DNA of 64,000 nt from Aculops lycopersici (taxonomy: Eukaryota; Arthropoda; Arachnida; Trombidiformes; Eriophyidae). Shown in pieces: positions 23,280-34,119 of the stretch; the first letter of the stretch is position 1, and each line of letters opens with the position of its first letter. The DNA lies in contig WNKI01000001.1 in NCBI GenBank assembly GCA_015350385.1, positions 1,171,870-1,235,869 on the forward strand, in the 5' to 3' direction. Made by a program: the position numbers and the translations under genes. The notes under the pieces were generated by a model. That model searched no databases. It saw only the letters and a list, made by a program, of their open reading frames with translations, and was not told the origin of the DNA.

Positions 23280-26200
23280 TTCTTCTTCTGGAGGTTAGCA
23301 ACCAACGGAGGCGAGCGGGCGGCGAGGTCAACTCACTCGCTCGACGCCGCTGCTCACTTGGTTCGGCTTGAGTTTTCTCCTCAAAGTTTCACATTCTGGA
23401 TAAAAGTTGGCAAAGTTAGAAAGTCGAGATGGTTAGCTCATCGCGCATTGGAGTTGAAGTCAACAGGCTGACTCGACTCCCTAAGGGCTAGAGCTTCAGT
23501 TCACTGAGCTCATGACGTTGAGCGAAACTTTTAAGGTGCCAAAATGGCCGATGTCTCGACATGCAGTCACAGTGGCATCCATCCCGTCGAGTTGAGATGA
23601 GATGCGATGCGATGGATTTAGTTGCAATCTGCAGTTTAAAGTCGCCATGTTGTCTTCTTGCCTCTAGTTCTACTGCCGGTAGTTTGGAAATAAGACGCGC
23701 TTCGTTGTCCACCTGTTGAGATGCGGCCGTGTCAGCAGGTTTGCCGAAAAACCAAAAGAGATGATGATACATAATGCAGGAGTCATCGTGATAGCGACAC
23801 TCTCGCAGCGGCAAAAGTCACCTGTTGCTTGCCTCTATTGCGAACGTCTCTCGTTTTACTCCTCGTCACTCTAGTCACTCAGTCTATGTTGAATTCGCCT
23901 CCTTGGCTTCGTTCGGCGGTCATGCGATATGTAGAAGGTGATTTGATCATCTTCTCCTCCTTGTTTCTCGGCTTCATTTCATCCAATGAGCCGAGAGTTT
24001 GCTGTCTTTGCACTTTTCTCCCGCTCAACAACTTTCTTCAACCACGATAACCACCACAACAATACTCTAACGACCACCACCAATATTAATGCATGACCTT
24101 ACTTGCAGCCGAATGCAGGAGCTTACACTCGCGGGCTGCCTCACCTGTTAACTATCTTGCTATCGCATTCGCACATCCTTCGCACAAGATAAAACTTACC
24201 TGAGGCACGCAAATGAGATCGGCAAAAGTGATGTCAAGCGAGGAGACACAGGCAAATTGGAGCAGTTGAGTTTTTATTTCTCCTTTTGTCGTCGACTAAA
24301 CTAAAGAGATTCCCCTCATCCTGTCAAATTAGACTGCATTGTCTTTGTTCTTCTTCTCCCTCTTCCACTAACTCACCTCGAATCCTTCCATCCCACCATC
24401 TATCTATGTGTGCATGTCATTTGCACCTCTCTTCGTGGTCCCTGTCAGGGTTCTGATGGTTACAGTTGCGATGGTCGAGGCAACCACTTAACACTTGACA
24501 GCTAATTTGTCAGCCTCAAGCGGCTAACTGAGAAGCGTAAAGAGGAGAAGAATAAACAGCCGAGATTCAAATTGAGATATCAGCTTGCTCCCCTCTTTGC
24601 ATTCGGTTAGTTCTCGGGATTTCTCAGCAACAGCAACGGTGGCAACGATTTCCATGATGATGATCATGGCAACTTGCTAATTGAGATGGCATCTCTGCCG
24701 TCCTAGTCGACGGCAGCGAGAAAAGTTTCTCTTCTCAGTCGTCGTTTTTAAATTGGGATTCAAATTACATGCTCATGATTTCAATTATGTGTTTGCAAAT
24801 ACATCTCTCCACTCGCCGGCCACAATCTTCCGAGACCATCTTGTGCCAGAAGCAAATTGAGCATCTCCTCTACTGCCACTGGCCAACCAATTGACCTGGT
24901 CTCGCATTTCCTTCCAGCAGCTCGTTTGCGCAAAACAGTAGGCGAGCTAACTATAACCATTACTCTCACTCGTCTTCTCTTGATCGTTGCCGCTCTGACC
25001 TGCCGCAACAAACGACCAACCAAGACGGTCTACTTTTTTCAGTCGATTCGACGGAAACGTCTTGACACTTTGCTTGCCCTACACACAATATTATCGCCAT
25101 TCTAGACGGTGGTTTGAAAATGTGCCAAGGTAAAAATAACAAAAAGTCTGCCTCCGACGCAAATCTTAGTGTAGAAACATAATCCCGGTGATGATGGTGG
25201 CCTGTGATAGTGATAAACTCACCTGCGTGTTACGATGTTATGCCATTTAAACCATCGCACTACTTTCATCAGTGGCGGTAGCAATAGACGATGCTGCAGC
25301 CGAAAGGACCTCGAGGAATCGAAATTACAGTTTGCAACTGGCCAACTCTTAAATAGAGCTTGGAATTAGTTATAACGCCACTTGTTGCTCCAACTAAGCG
25401 AGATTCGAATGGTCAAGTGGTGGAATACTCGCGTACCCGAGACGGCGAGATCAGATCGCAGCATACGAAAGTCCTTGCAGGACTAAATTCTCCATTCGAA
25501 AGAGAAAGGATGAAGTGACGAGCACGAACTGCAGATCGAGCTAATAAGATTTTGGATGATCAAAGAGGCGAGAAAGTGTGAAGTGGTGAGTTGACGATCA
25601 ACTATTGACCGGTTTTCTTGTTAAGATCGTCTAGAGGAACCTCTCGGCCCCTGCACACCGCATCGATTTTTTAGCGTTGTATTTTTGAGCGTCAATTCGT
25701 AAAAGCAAGTCGGTATACGTATACCTTACCATCGTTACGATAACAAGCTCAAAGAGATAACAACTTTAACCAACTCTGACCATAAATAAAAATTCAAATT
25801 TCAACTACCTAAAAATCAACATTAACTCAACCAGAGTCCAAGTGAGAGCTCCAGTAGCGATGGTGATGACGGCGACAGCACTCATGGTCCCATCTCTTTG
25901 CGAGTCAGATATATCACTCAATGATTTGAGAGAGATGATTGGACTAGTTCCTCTGCAGGGGTTTAGGCGCCAAGAAGTCAATTTGGGCTACATGCGCTAA
26001 AAAGCTACCCTAGAATTGTTTGCAGACTTGCTCAAACAGGTGGAGTCTGAGGACGCAATTGGGATGATCAAACGGTTGGTATGCGAGTATTCTTGCTCTA
26101 CATTTTAAGGAACGCTTTGGGTGAGGATCGATCGAACGAGGATTAACTCGACAGCATTAGAGGCCACTCAAATGGAGAACATCAGGCCAAGCACCGAAAA

Positions 26201-27550
26201 TCCAAGGTTGGAGAGGCATAGGAGACTTATGTCAAGGTTACTGGGCCGTATGTGGCTACGTTCAAAGGTATCTTCCATGCTCGCTCGGACAGCTGTTAAG
26301 TTATGTCGATACTGTCCAAAGTATGCAAGATTTTCAATGAGCATTCATTCAGTGAGCAGGAGGTTGCAGGATTGCGCCAATACGCAGGTGGAAATCTAAT
26401 TCCAAACGAGCCAAAGTAGAGCGCTAAGGATGGCGCTTAGTTGCCTGTTTCCATGATTCCCATAGAGCCTTGAGACGGAAGTAAAGTTTACGTCTAATCT
26501 GAAGCTTTGAATTCCAGAAAAGAGGACTAATCTCCTCGATTTATCCCGACACACAATCTACAAGCGAAGGCGATGATTGCAATGCAAATTCTTGATGGAT
26601 GGCCAAGTGGCGAGCTCTGCAATATGTTAGTTTTTCTCCTTACTAACTGGCGGTGGTGGTGGTGGTGCTAAGAAGACAAATTTCGCAATCTTGGCGCCAA
26701 GCTCTGAAGCGGGAGAATAAAAACTTGCGCTTCTCCTCTCAACTTTCGCTTCTATTAGCATCGACGTCGGCGTTGGTACCAGCTTTACCTCTAGCAGCGC
26801 CACAACAACTTGTTGCGTCCAACGATGGTGGCACTGTGCTGTTGGTTGATTGATATTAATCACCGTCGGTGGCTCGGTTATTATTGCTGGCTTTCACCAG
26901 TTAGTGCAGCGAGCAAGAGAGTGAGCTCGTCGTTGAGAGAGTGAGTGATGCAACCGGAAGCGGAGCAATTTAACTGGGCAAATGGTATTTCCGTGCAAAT
27001 GGAACTGCAAACACCAACTCCTCGCATGATGGGGTAAAGGAGACACGAAATTGAACAAGTGGTCGCTCGAATTGCATGGCCCAATATCTTGCGCTTGGAT
27101 AGCAGAATCGATCGGGTCGTTGGCATCGGATTGATAGTTATATTGATAGTAATAGTAGAGGAAGGATGGTGATAAGGGATGGGGTAATGGCAACAGAAAC
27201 TGGATGCGTGCAAACCCAACGGCACCAATCCGTCGGCTCACAATCGAGTCGCGCCAAGTGCACAATTCAAGGCACATTAACTTCAACCCCGAGCCGCCAA
27301 ATTCCGCCCGAGAGATGATCATCAGGTGGGTGCCGTGAGTTCGCTGTAAACTGATAGGCGGCTGGCTAGCCGACAAGGGACAGCTAGTGCTATGGGCAGC
27401 AGCGGTAGTTGGCCAGTTGCAACTCGGCGCTCTTGAGTCGAGCTGACCCAACGGCGAGCTCACTTTCCATCCATCGATCTATTGCCGTGGTATTACCGGT
27501 TGGTAGTGTGTGAGATGGCGAGCTACCATCGCCTGTGCGGTGCCTGTTGA
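23280..27550. other. Intergenic region between repeat cluster and 27.5-kb hairpin
   Basis: No intact gene is seen. It contains a probable decayed ORF near 25860-26411 (listed separately), TGATGATGA-type repeats near 24655 and GGTGGTGGTGG near 26650. The stretch from 25.6 to 26.6 kb lacks the CG-rich simple repeats of its flanks. Confidence 0.45.
25860..26411 (+). pseudogene. Possible decayed protein-coding relic
   Basis: From an ATG at 25860 a frame reads a hydrophobic start (MVMTATALMVPSLC) and then ESDISLNDLREMIGLVPLQ until TAA at 25998. It continues beyond the stop as KATLELFADLLKQVESEDAI... to a TAA near 26106. A different frame then reads VTGPYVATFKGIFHARSDSC and, after another stop, IFNEHSFSEQEVAGLRQYAG. 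Amphipathic non-repetitive peptides broken by stops and a frame change suggest a dead gene or transposon fragment. I recognise no family, and chance cannot be excluded. Confidence 0.3.
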
Positions 27551-27605
27551 AACCGAGCAACCAACCGGCAAAACGCATCAGGTTTTGCCGGTTGGTTGCT
27601 CGGTT
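27551..27605. repeat. Perfect 24-bp inverted repeat with 7-nt loop
   Basis: The arm at 27551-27574 and the arm at 27582-27605 are exact reverse complements, separated by GCATCAG. Pairing stops at once outside the arms. A transcript in either direction would fold into a fully paired hairpin about 55 nt long. The stem is shorter than a typical primary-miRNA stem and has no bulges, so a small hairpin RNA, a terminator-like element or a recent inverted duplication are alternatives. Confidence 0.85.
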
Positions 27606-27793
27606 GTTGCTTCCATTGCCTCGAATGAAATGATCGCAATGGCGTTTCGATACCAAACCAAGGCGACGACGATAGTCTCGATGTTTTGAAGCGCCCGAGG
27701 ATTTCAACTCCCTCGCTCGCCTATGTATTCCACTCAAAAGTTGGGATAATCGTCTTTGCCCCATGTAGTTCGTGGAGCAGCAGTAGCAGCAGC

Positions 27794-27824
<31 letters not shown>

Positions 27825-29721
27825 GAAACAACCGACAGTAACAAAACGCAATCTCCCTCGCCTCTGCTCAGTAGTGGTCGTCGTCGCATCCATTGCCGTT
27901 GTCTGCGAGTAAAGGAGCTAGCTAGCTAGCCGCGAGACCGCTTGTTGCTCGACGATGCTACCTTCGATTCGCGAGCACAACGACGATTCAACGGGGAGAA
28001 AAGCGGCAAATTTCTATCCGATGCGAGCAGTCATCTTTCTCGAAGCTCGCAACACTCCACTAGCCGACGGCGCTTTGAGCTGGATCAAGAAAGATGATGA
28101 CTTGCTCGCTTGTTGAGAGCTAAAAACTGCAGTAGTCTAACGGGTTAACCATATAACTTCAGGTAAATTGCCAAAATCGTTGGACGTCGAAGTGGCTAGC
28201 TAGTCGGTTGGTGTCTTTGTCGACAACATCAACCAACCAACTGGCACCACCGATTCCTTGAAAGCAACAACCGTGTAGCGACCGTCTTTATCTTTACTCG
28301 CCCAGCCATCGGCTTTCCCTCTCCCCCCTCTCTTTCTGTCTCCATTCCTCCCTCTTTCTCTCATGAACATCGAGATCAGAGCAACTCGGCCATTAACTTG
28401 CAACATTCCCACTCTTCTGACGAGACTAACTGACTTTAAACTCTCCTTTAGTATCTCTTCTTTGCAGTATTATTGTATGAAGAGGAGGAGGAGGAGAACT
28501 AAATGGTAGGAACGTCGGCAAGCTAGCGAGTTGTTGGGTGGTTGATTGGTTAGTTGTGCTCGGGTGCTGAGTGGTAAATGAGACTTAAGTAGGTGAGTTA
28601 GGTAGTTGGGTAATGAACTAGCGCAAAGTTAAACATGATGTATTTTGTAGGTTTTCGACTAAGGGCCGAGTAGAATAGTTTACTTCAATAGTGAAGCAGG
28701 AAGCTCTCGTTCGTGGCTTGAGATGAGATATTGGTCAAATGCTGATGGGGTTGAGAGCTAAATTTGAGCAATAAGAGCGCCCAAGGTGCATGCAAACCAG
28801 GCGAGCTCAATGGCAATGGATGATAAATCAGTTGACCGGATGAATGTATATGGATACGATATGAATTCCAATGGATCATCTTAATTACAATTACAAGGTG
28901 ATACTTTTATTTTGTCCACTCTGGCGCACCCCCATTTTCGAGGATATTGTGTTTTCTATGTATTTCGGGTGAGCAGGCAATTTCAAAATCGCAAAACCAG
29001 GTAACTATCAATGATTATGTATGTGAAAGAGGTTGTTCTTTAAGGAATAGCGCCCACCTGAATAATATGCGCAATCGATGATTGGACAAAATAAAAGGAT
29101 CACACAGTATTATTATTACTTTTTGCCTTTTAATAATATCGACCGTTTGATTTGATCCAACTTTTGGGTTCCTGTTTTTGTTGCAATTATACATCGTGCC
29201 ATCTAGCTATGATGCTGCCACTTCAGCAGATAATATGATTATGATTGTGACGAGGATGATTACGATAATCGTCTCCCTGGGTCTCACACTCTCCAAACAA
29301 ACTAAACCAACACAAACTAGCCTCAATTTTAGTCTCGTATCGCATGAAGACTAGAAAGAGAGAAACACATCGATTAAGCCCATTTGATGGTAAGCCAATG
29401 CCAGCTAACCAGTGCGCAGCCATCTCAGTTAAACATTCATTCATTAATCTCCAATTCTTCTCTTCGTATCTCCACCAAACCTGAGATGAAGTCTGCTTGT
29501 CCATTGGGTGTTTGTCGTAATGTATAACCAGCAACTCATAAGCCAAGTTTGCCATCATTACCATCATTTCATAGTAAGCATTCAGCTGCTCTATTGCACC
29601 TAGTCTTGCCTTTACCTCGTCGACGTCTCTCTTGACTCATTTCTATCGCCTTAACTTGATCTTCATAATAATCATCTTCTTGATTAACCATCGCCAGCAA
29701 TGGTAATGTGCGTCTCATAGC
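27606..29721. other. Intergenic region downstream of the Tudor-PHD gene
   Basis: It contains a (CAA)n tract at about 27795-27824 and a minus-strand AATAAA at 28907-28912. That signal could end the Tudor-PHD transcript if its 3' UTR is about 800 bp. No coding exon is supported. Confidence 0.45.
27795..27824. repeat. (CAA)n microsatellite
   Basis: About ten ACA/CAA units lie in noncoding sequence. Confidence 0.85.
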
Positions 29722-31818
29722 TCAGTGACCATTTCCGCCCTCACCTGAGTTATGATGCGTGATAACGCTAACTTGAGGTACTGGGCCACTACTATTGTTA
29801 TTATTGGTGGAGTTGTTGCTGCCACCACCTGTGTTATTGGTCGTATTGATGTTCAGATTATTATTGTTGTTATTAGCCACAGCAGCTGCAGCCGCAACGA
29901 CGGCCGCCGCTGCAGCCTGAATAGCTGCAGGGTTGTTTATGAGAGTTGTGGGCATCAACTTGGTGGGATCCAATCCCGCGGTTAGGCTGGCCAATTTGCT
30001 ACCGACAGATAGAGGAGTTGGTAGTTTCGGAATCGATTGGGCGCCTGCTGGTGCTGCTGGCGGGGTTATAGAGACAACAGGTGAGGCGGATGCGTTGGTG
30101 GCCACTCTAGTGGTTGTTGACGATGGTGTTCTTTGCATGATGCTGGAATTCTTGTTCACACTAACGATGCCACCGCTACCTGTTGATGTAACGCCTCCAC
30201 TGGCATTACTATTCGGTCCCTTGTTAATAACAAGTGAGCCTTCGGTTTCTGTAACAGTTGCCGTCGCCGCCGGTGCTGCTGCTGTTACTTGTTCTTTACT
30301 CTGCTGAGGTCTGATGTTGTTGTTTGTTTGTTGTTGCGGACTTGCAATAGCCACCGGCGCTCCAATTGATGCGGTTGGCAAAATTGAACGAGTTGCCGTT
30401 GGTAAAGCTGATTGCCTTTGTGGCATAACAAAATTGATTCCACTCTTCCGAACTGCGTGTTGCTTGATCGGTGGTGATGATTGAATGGTCGTATTGGTGG
30501 TAGCTGGAGTAGAATTGGTCGAGGAGACTGCGCCCGAATCGCTACACGAAGTGGTGGACCCCGCGGGCGATGAGCTCACACTTCCGACCTGTTGGTGTTG
30601 GACAACTCGTTGTTGTTGATGCTGCATTTGCTGTTGTCTTTGTTGAGAGCTCTTATTGCTTTGCTGCACTATCTCTTGCTTGGTTCGGCTAGCCGTGCTA
30701 CCAACAACCATTGCCGAGCTAGCGGTTAGTGAGGCAAGAGCTGCGGTGGCCGCCGACGAGGTGGCGGCTGCACGCACTTGATTGGATAGAGGGTAATAAG
30801 GGGTTTGTCTTTGGTGCGATAGAGAGTTGGAACTCTTTGTTGGGCCAATGGAATTACCGGCTGCTCTCAATTGTTCCTTCGTGGGTGTCTGCTTTACCTT
30901 GACAGGTCGACTAGCAACTGGGGCCGAGTTGTTGTTATTGGTGGTGGTGCTGTTGCTTGGGGTGGTTGTCGTTGGGCTGTTAACATTGGATGTTGTTGAT
31001 GTCACTGAAGGCGATGTTGATGAAGTCTGTGTTGGACTCTTTGGAAGCGTCGAGTTTGTGGTGGTCACTGGTTTTGTTGGTGTGTTGGTTGTGATCGATG
31101 TAGTCGGCGATGCAACTCTGCGGACTGGTGATGGGGTTGGCCTGCTGGCACTAGCACTAATTGCTGTTTGTCTTGCCGACTGCTGGCTAACCACAGGTGG
31201 TTCCCTTGGTTGCCTCGGTGAGATTGTTGGAGACGCGGCTAAGCGTCTTTGAGGTCCTGGTGACGACGATGGAACAGGGGGCGCCGCAGGCTGGCGAGGC
31301 TTCACTTTTGGTGGTGGTGGTATCTGGGTTCGTTGTTGGCGCTTCTGTGGTGTCTGACTTGCACCACTACTGCTTGTGCCACTACCGTACTTTTGTCGAT
31401 CTGATTGGTTCAAGATGTAAGAGCAGGTGGCACAATACCAATCTTTATGGTCATTAGGCGAGTCGCCTGAGTCAATCTTAGATGAGTCTACAGGTGGCGT
31501 GTGACACATTTGATGGTAACCCTGCGAGCACAAGTCGCAAAGAATGATCTCGTTTGGTTTCTCCGAGTTTCCATCATCACAGATACAACAGACGATATCA
31601 TCAGCGTCGCCAATCTGATCTAATGTAAGCTGAATGTGTACATCCCGATTGTTGACCCAAACTTCGCTTTGGTCCTCGAAGCAAACCAAGCACTTTTTAA
31701 GCGCCGGGTCGCATTTAACCATGATGGCCGCGTAATAAAGGCCATCCTTCCATCTTGCCAACAACTTGTTGGCCAGATTCAGCTTCTTGTCAGTTAAGTG
31801 CTTAATCGATGCAGGCAT
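29722..31818 (-). CDS. Tudor-PHD finger chromatin protein (Polycomblike/PHF1-MTF2-like N-terminus)
   Basis: Single-exon ORF of 698 residues from an ATG in CAAAATGCC context. Residues about 15-65 (LARWKDGLYYAAIMVK...CLVCFEDQSEVWVNNRDV) look like a Tudor domain. Residues 77-132 form a complete PHD zinc finger, with Cys77/78, Cys80, Cys94, Cys97, His102, Cys105, Cys129 and Cys132. This arrangement resembles Polycomblike proteins, which read methylated histone H3 and help PRC2. The rest is low complexity: Pro/Ser/Thr-rich, Gln-rich, Ala-rich and finally Asn-rich. The second PHD finger and the C-terminal extended homology and chromo-like domains of Polycomblike are not visible. It may therefore be a shortened member, a retrocopy, or a different Tudor-PHD family. 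Nuclear location is inferred. It lies head-to-head with endophilin across 2.3 kb. Confidence 0.82.
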   Translation of the reverse strand: MPASIKHLTDKKLNLANKLLARWKDGLYYAAIMVKCDPALKKCLVCFEDQSEVWVNNRDVHIQLTLDQIGDADDIVCCICDDGNSEKPNEIILCDLCSQGYHQMCHTPPVDSSKIDSGDSPNDHKDWYCATCSYILNQSDRQKYGSGTSSSGASQTPQKRQQRTQIPPPPKVKPRQPAAPPVPSSSPGPQRRLAASPTISPRQPREPPVVSQQSARQTAISASASRPTPSPVRRVASPTTSITTNTPTKPVTTTNSTLPKSPTQTSSTSPSVTSTTSNVNSPTTTTPSNSTTTNNNNSAPVASRPVKVKQTPTKEQLRAAGNSIGPTKSSNSLSHQRQTPYYPLSNQVRAAATSSAATAALASLTASSAMVVGSTASRTKQEIVQQSNKSSQQRQQQMQHQQQRVVQHQQVGSVSSSPAGSTTSCSDSGAVSSTNSTPATTNTTIQSSPPIKQHAVRKSGINFVMPQRQSALPTATRSILPTASIGAPVAIASPQQQTNNNIRPQQSKEQVTAAAPAATATVTETEGSLVINKGPNSNASGGVTSTGSGGIVSVNKNSSIMQRTPSSTTTRVATNASASPVVSITPPAAPAGAQSIPKLPTPLSVGSKLASLTAGLDPTKLMPTTLINNPAAIQAAAAAVVAAAAAVANNNNNNLNINTTNNTGGGSNNSTNNNNSSGPVPQVSVITHHNSGEGGNGH

Positions 31819-33172
31819 TTTGATGTGATGTGATGTGATTCTTTTGTTATGTGTTCCCTTCCTCTAATGTCTCCTCCGGGTTATTTTTAATTGAACGTAA
31901 CTAACTCGATACTCAGTATACCTTGGGTATGTCTTATGATTAGATTGAATTTTTGATTCTTATATAATAATATATAATGATAATAGCTGACTCGCTAGAT
32001 AATCAGGTCATCCAGTTTCGACGTTAAGATGAAATTTCACTAATTAGAAAGAATTGTAATGGTTTACCGATATAATGGAAACGAGAACATAATCTAATTT
32101 TACTGGGGCCTTGTGTGCATTAATAATTTGGAGCTGGAAAAAGGGGCTGCCGTAATGGTTGTGGAGATACACTTGCGCATATGATAATATAGCAGCTAGT
32201 GGGGGAGCGAAAGTGTTACGGTTACCAGAAAATAATAATGATAATAATAATAAACAGACGCTGCACAGAGCCTCCCCTCTAAGCGGTCAGATTACAAGTG
32301 TTGGCAATGAATGTCTAGCTAATCATTTATCTAGCTATCCAACTAGCAGCGCAACCTTTTGCTTCAATAGACCTAGAGATCGATGATGGCGCGCAACTTG
32401 CGTCTTCACTCTCGCCTTTACGTGCTAGGCGCTAATGGCTCGTGCGGTTCGCTTCGCTCCTGGGGTTTTTAATTTTTTGTGGTCACTGTTGGTTCCGTTT
32501 TCGTTAGATCACTTGTTGTTATAGTTGTAATATATATACATCAAAGATTTCGATGAAGCTTGTAACGTTTTCTGTTTGTAATTAAGCAAATCAATTTGTA
32601 GATTTTGAGATTAGAAAACTGTGCTAGTAAGTGATAGCAAGTTTTTTGTGTGGCCTGTTTTTTCTCTCTTGTGTTGTTATTATTCTCTTTCTTGTGGTTT
32701 TAAATTCTTCGCCAAATTCTGTGCCAAATTCTACTGGTTGACTATCGATGAAATCTACCTCAAATATTCGCTGATTATTGATTGGTTTTATAATCAAAGA
32801 ATAAAGTTAATTGTCTCTTGGCGATCATTGTTATTATTAGATAATGGGCTTGTGGTGGGCGACGAGAAATAGGAACGAGTTTTTTATTACAAAACCATTC
32901 ATCGAGTCGCGCGTTCACCTTGCTCCCTCTCCCTATGGTATTAGACTCGAAACAAACACACTGCAGATTCATCGCTCACACACAACGAGCACCGCGCGGG
33001 TCTCTCCACTTGGCTGCTGCTGCTGCTGCTTTGCCATTGGCTTTCTGCTGCTATTGGTGCTGCAATGGCGTTGCCGATGCCGTCGCCACACTTTGGCCAA
33101 CACCGACGCTACGCGTGTTCCACCATAAGGTCCACTGCAGCCGCCACTCTGGCTGCTGCTGCTACCGCGGCG

Positions 33173-33204
33173 GCGCTTTTAGGCCACTCTAGGCCAAAAA
33201 GCGC
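33173..33204. repeat. Inverted repeat with 13-bp arms, one mismatch
   Basis: GCGCTTTTAGGCC pairs with GGCCAAAAAGCGC across ACTCTA, with a single A/A mismatch. It lies in the CG-rich candidate promoter block between two divergent genes. Confidence 0.7.
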
Positions 33205-33817
33205 GGCCAGCGCCAGAAAAACACAATTGGCCGCCATGCGATTTAGGCCGTGTTTTTGCTGCACAGTACAGTAGTGTCTGTGTGTCTGTGGCGCCGAGGG
33301 AACAGCGCGGCGTTTGCGAGGCGGAGCCCTCGCTGGCCACACACAAACTTGGGCCGAAAGTGCAGCAAACTCCCCCAACTGGAGGTGTGAGTTCGCAAGC
33401 TTGCCACTCGAACGGTAGCCGCCGCCGCCTCCACCACTTCTCGTGTGTCTCGGCAGGTTTCGGGCAGCTACTCGAATTTCCTGTAACTCTCTCGCGGCTG
33501 CCTTATGTTGAGTTTGTCGCCACCTCCGTGGCCGCATTTGTTAAGCTTAACTAGGAGACTCAGGTTCCTTCTCATAGTCGTCGCCGAGGCCACCTCTGTT
33601 TTCGTAACGGTCTCAGGGTTGCGCGTGCTCCTGTTATTTAGACGCCCACGCAGTGATGTGATTATTTGACCTCTTGTTTATTTTCCATTTTATTTGGTGA
33701 TTTGATACCTATTCTCAACCGAAGTTACCTGATCACTGACTTTTCTCGTCTTGTAAAATATATCAGTATATTTATTCCACAACTTCAAAACACCTTAACC
33801 AAGTGACAAATATTGTG

Positions 33818-33827
33818 TTTATATAAA
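33818..33827 (+). promoter_or_regulatory. Candidate TATA box for endophilin
   Basis: TTTATATAAA lies about 300 bp upstream of the endophilin start codon, followed 25-30 bp later by the start of a (GA)n tract. This spacing allows a short leader with a GA repeat near the transcription start. Inference from sequence only. Confidence 0.4.
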
Positions 33828-33852
33828 CTCGGTCGCTATACGAGAGGGCGAT

Positions 33853-33874
33853 AGAGAGAGAGAGAGAGAGAGAG
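33853..33874. repeat. (GA)n tract in endophilin leader or promoter
   Basis: About eleven GA units lie just downstream of the TATA-like sequence. In arthropod promoters such tracts can bind GAGA-type factors; here that is only a possibility. Confidence 0.7.
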
Positions 33875-34119
33875 CTGATTTAAGCGGTAACCTCGATATC
33901 AACTGATGAGTGAAATCTAGTCAACTCATGTGATAGTCTATTAGACTTGAGTCAATTTGAATTGAAATTAGAATTGTTTTAAGACCATTATAATTAATAT
34001 TATTTGATTTCTCACCGAAATATATGAAAGAAAATTTTAGTTTAAATCAATCATTTCACCAAGACTAAATCATCAAAAAGCCAAGACATAGACACTCACA
34101 TACACACACTTAAATCAAT

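Larger units (their letters stand above)
31819..34119. other. Intergenic region between divergent Tudor-PHD and endophilin genes
   Basis: The part at 32.9-33.6 kb is strongly CG-rich and carries CTG/GCC repeats and a 13-bp stem hairpin at 33173-33204. The flanks are AT-rich. This pattern fits a shared CpG-type promoter for two head-to-head genes, or 5' UTR exons of either. Open frames in the CG-rich block (such as a minus-strand 142-residue Arg/Ala-rich frame) are not gene-like. Confidence 0.5.

Noticed and set aside
22931..23471. Open frames across the N gap on both strands
   Set aside because: They consist of microsatellite translation and undefined residues.
33109..33537. Minus-strand 142-residue Arg/Ala-rich frame in the CG-rich block
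   Set aside because: CG-rich DNA gives long stop-free frames by composition. No domain is visible, and the position fits a promoter or 5' UTR.
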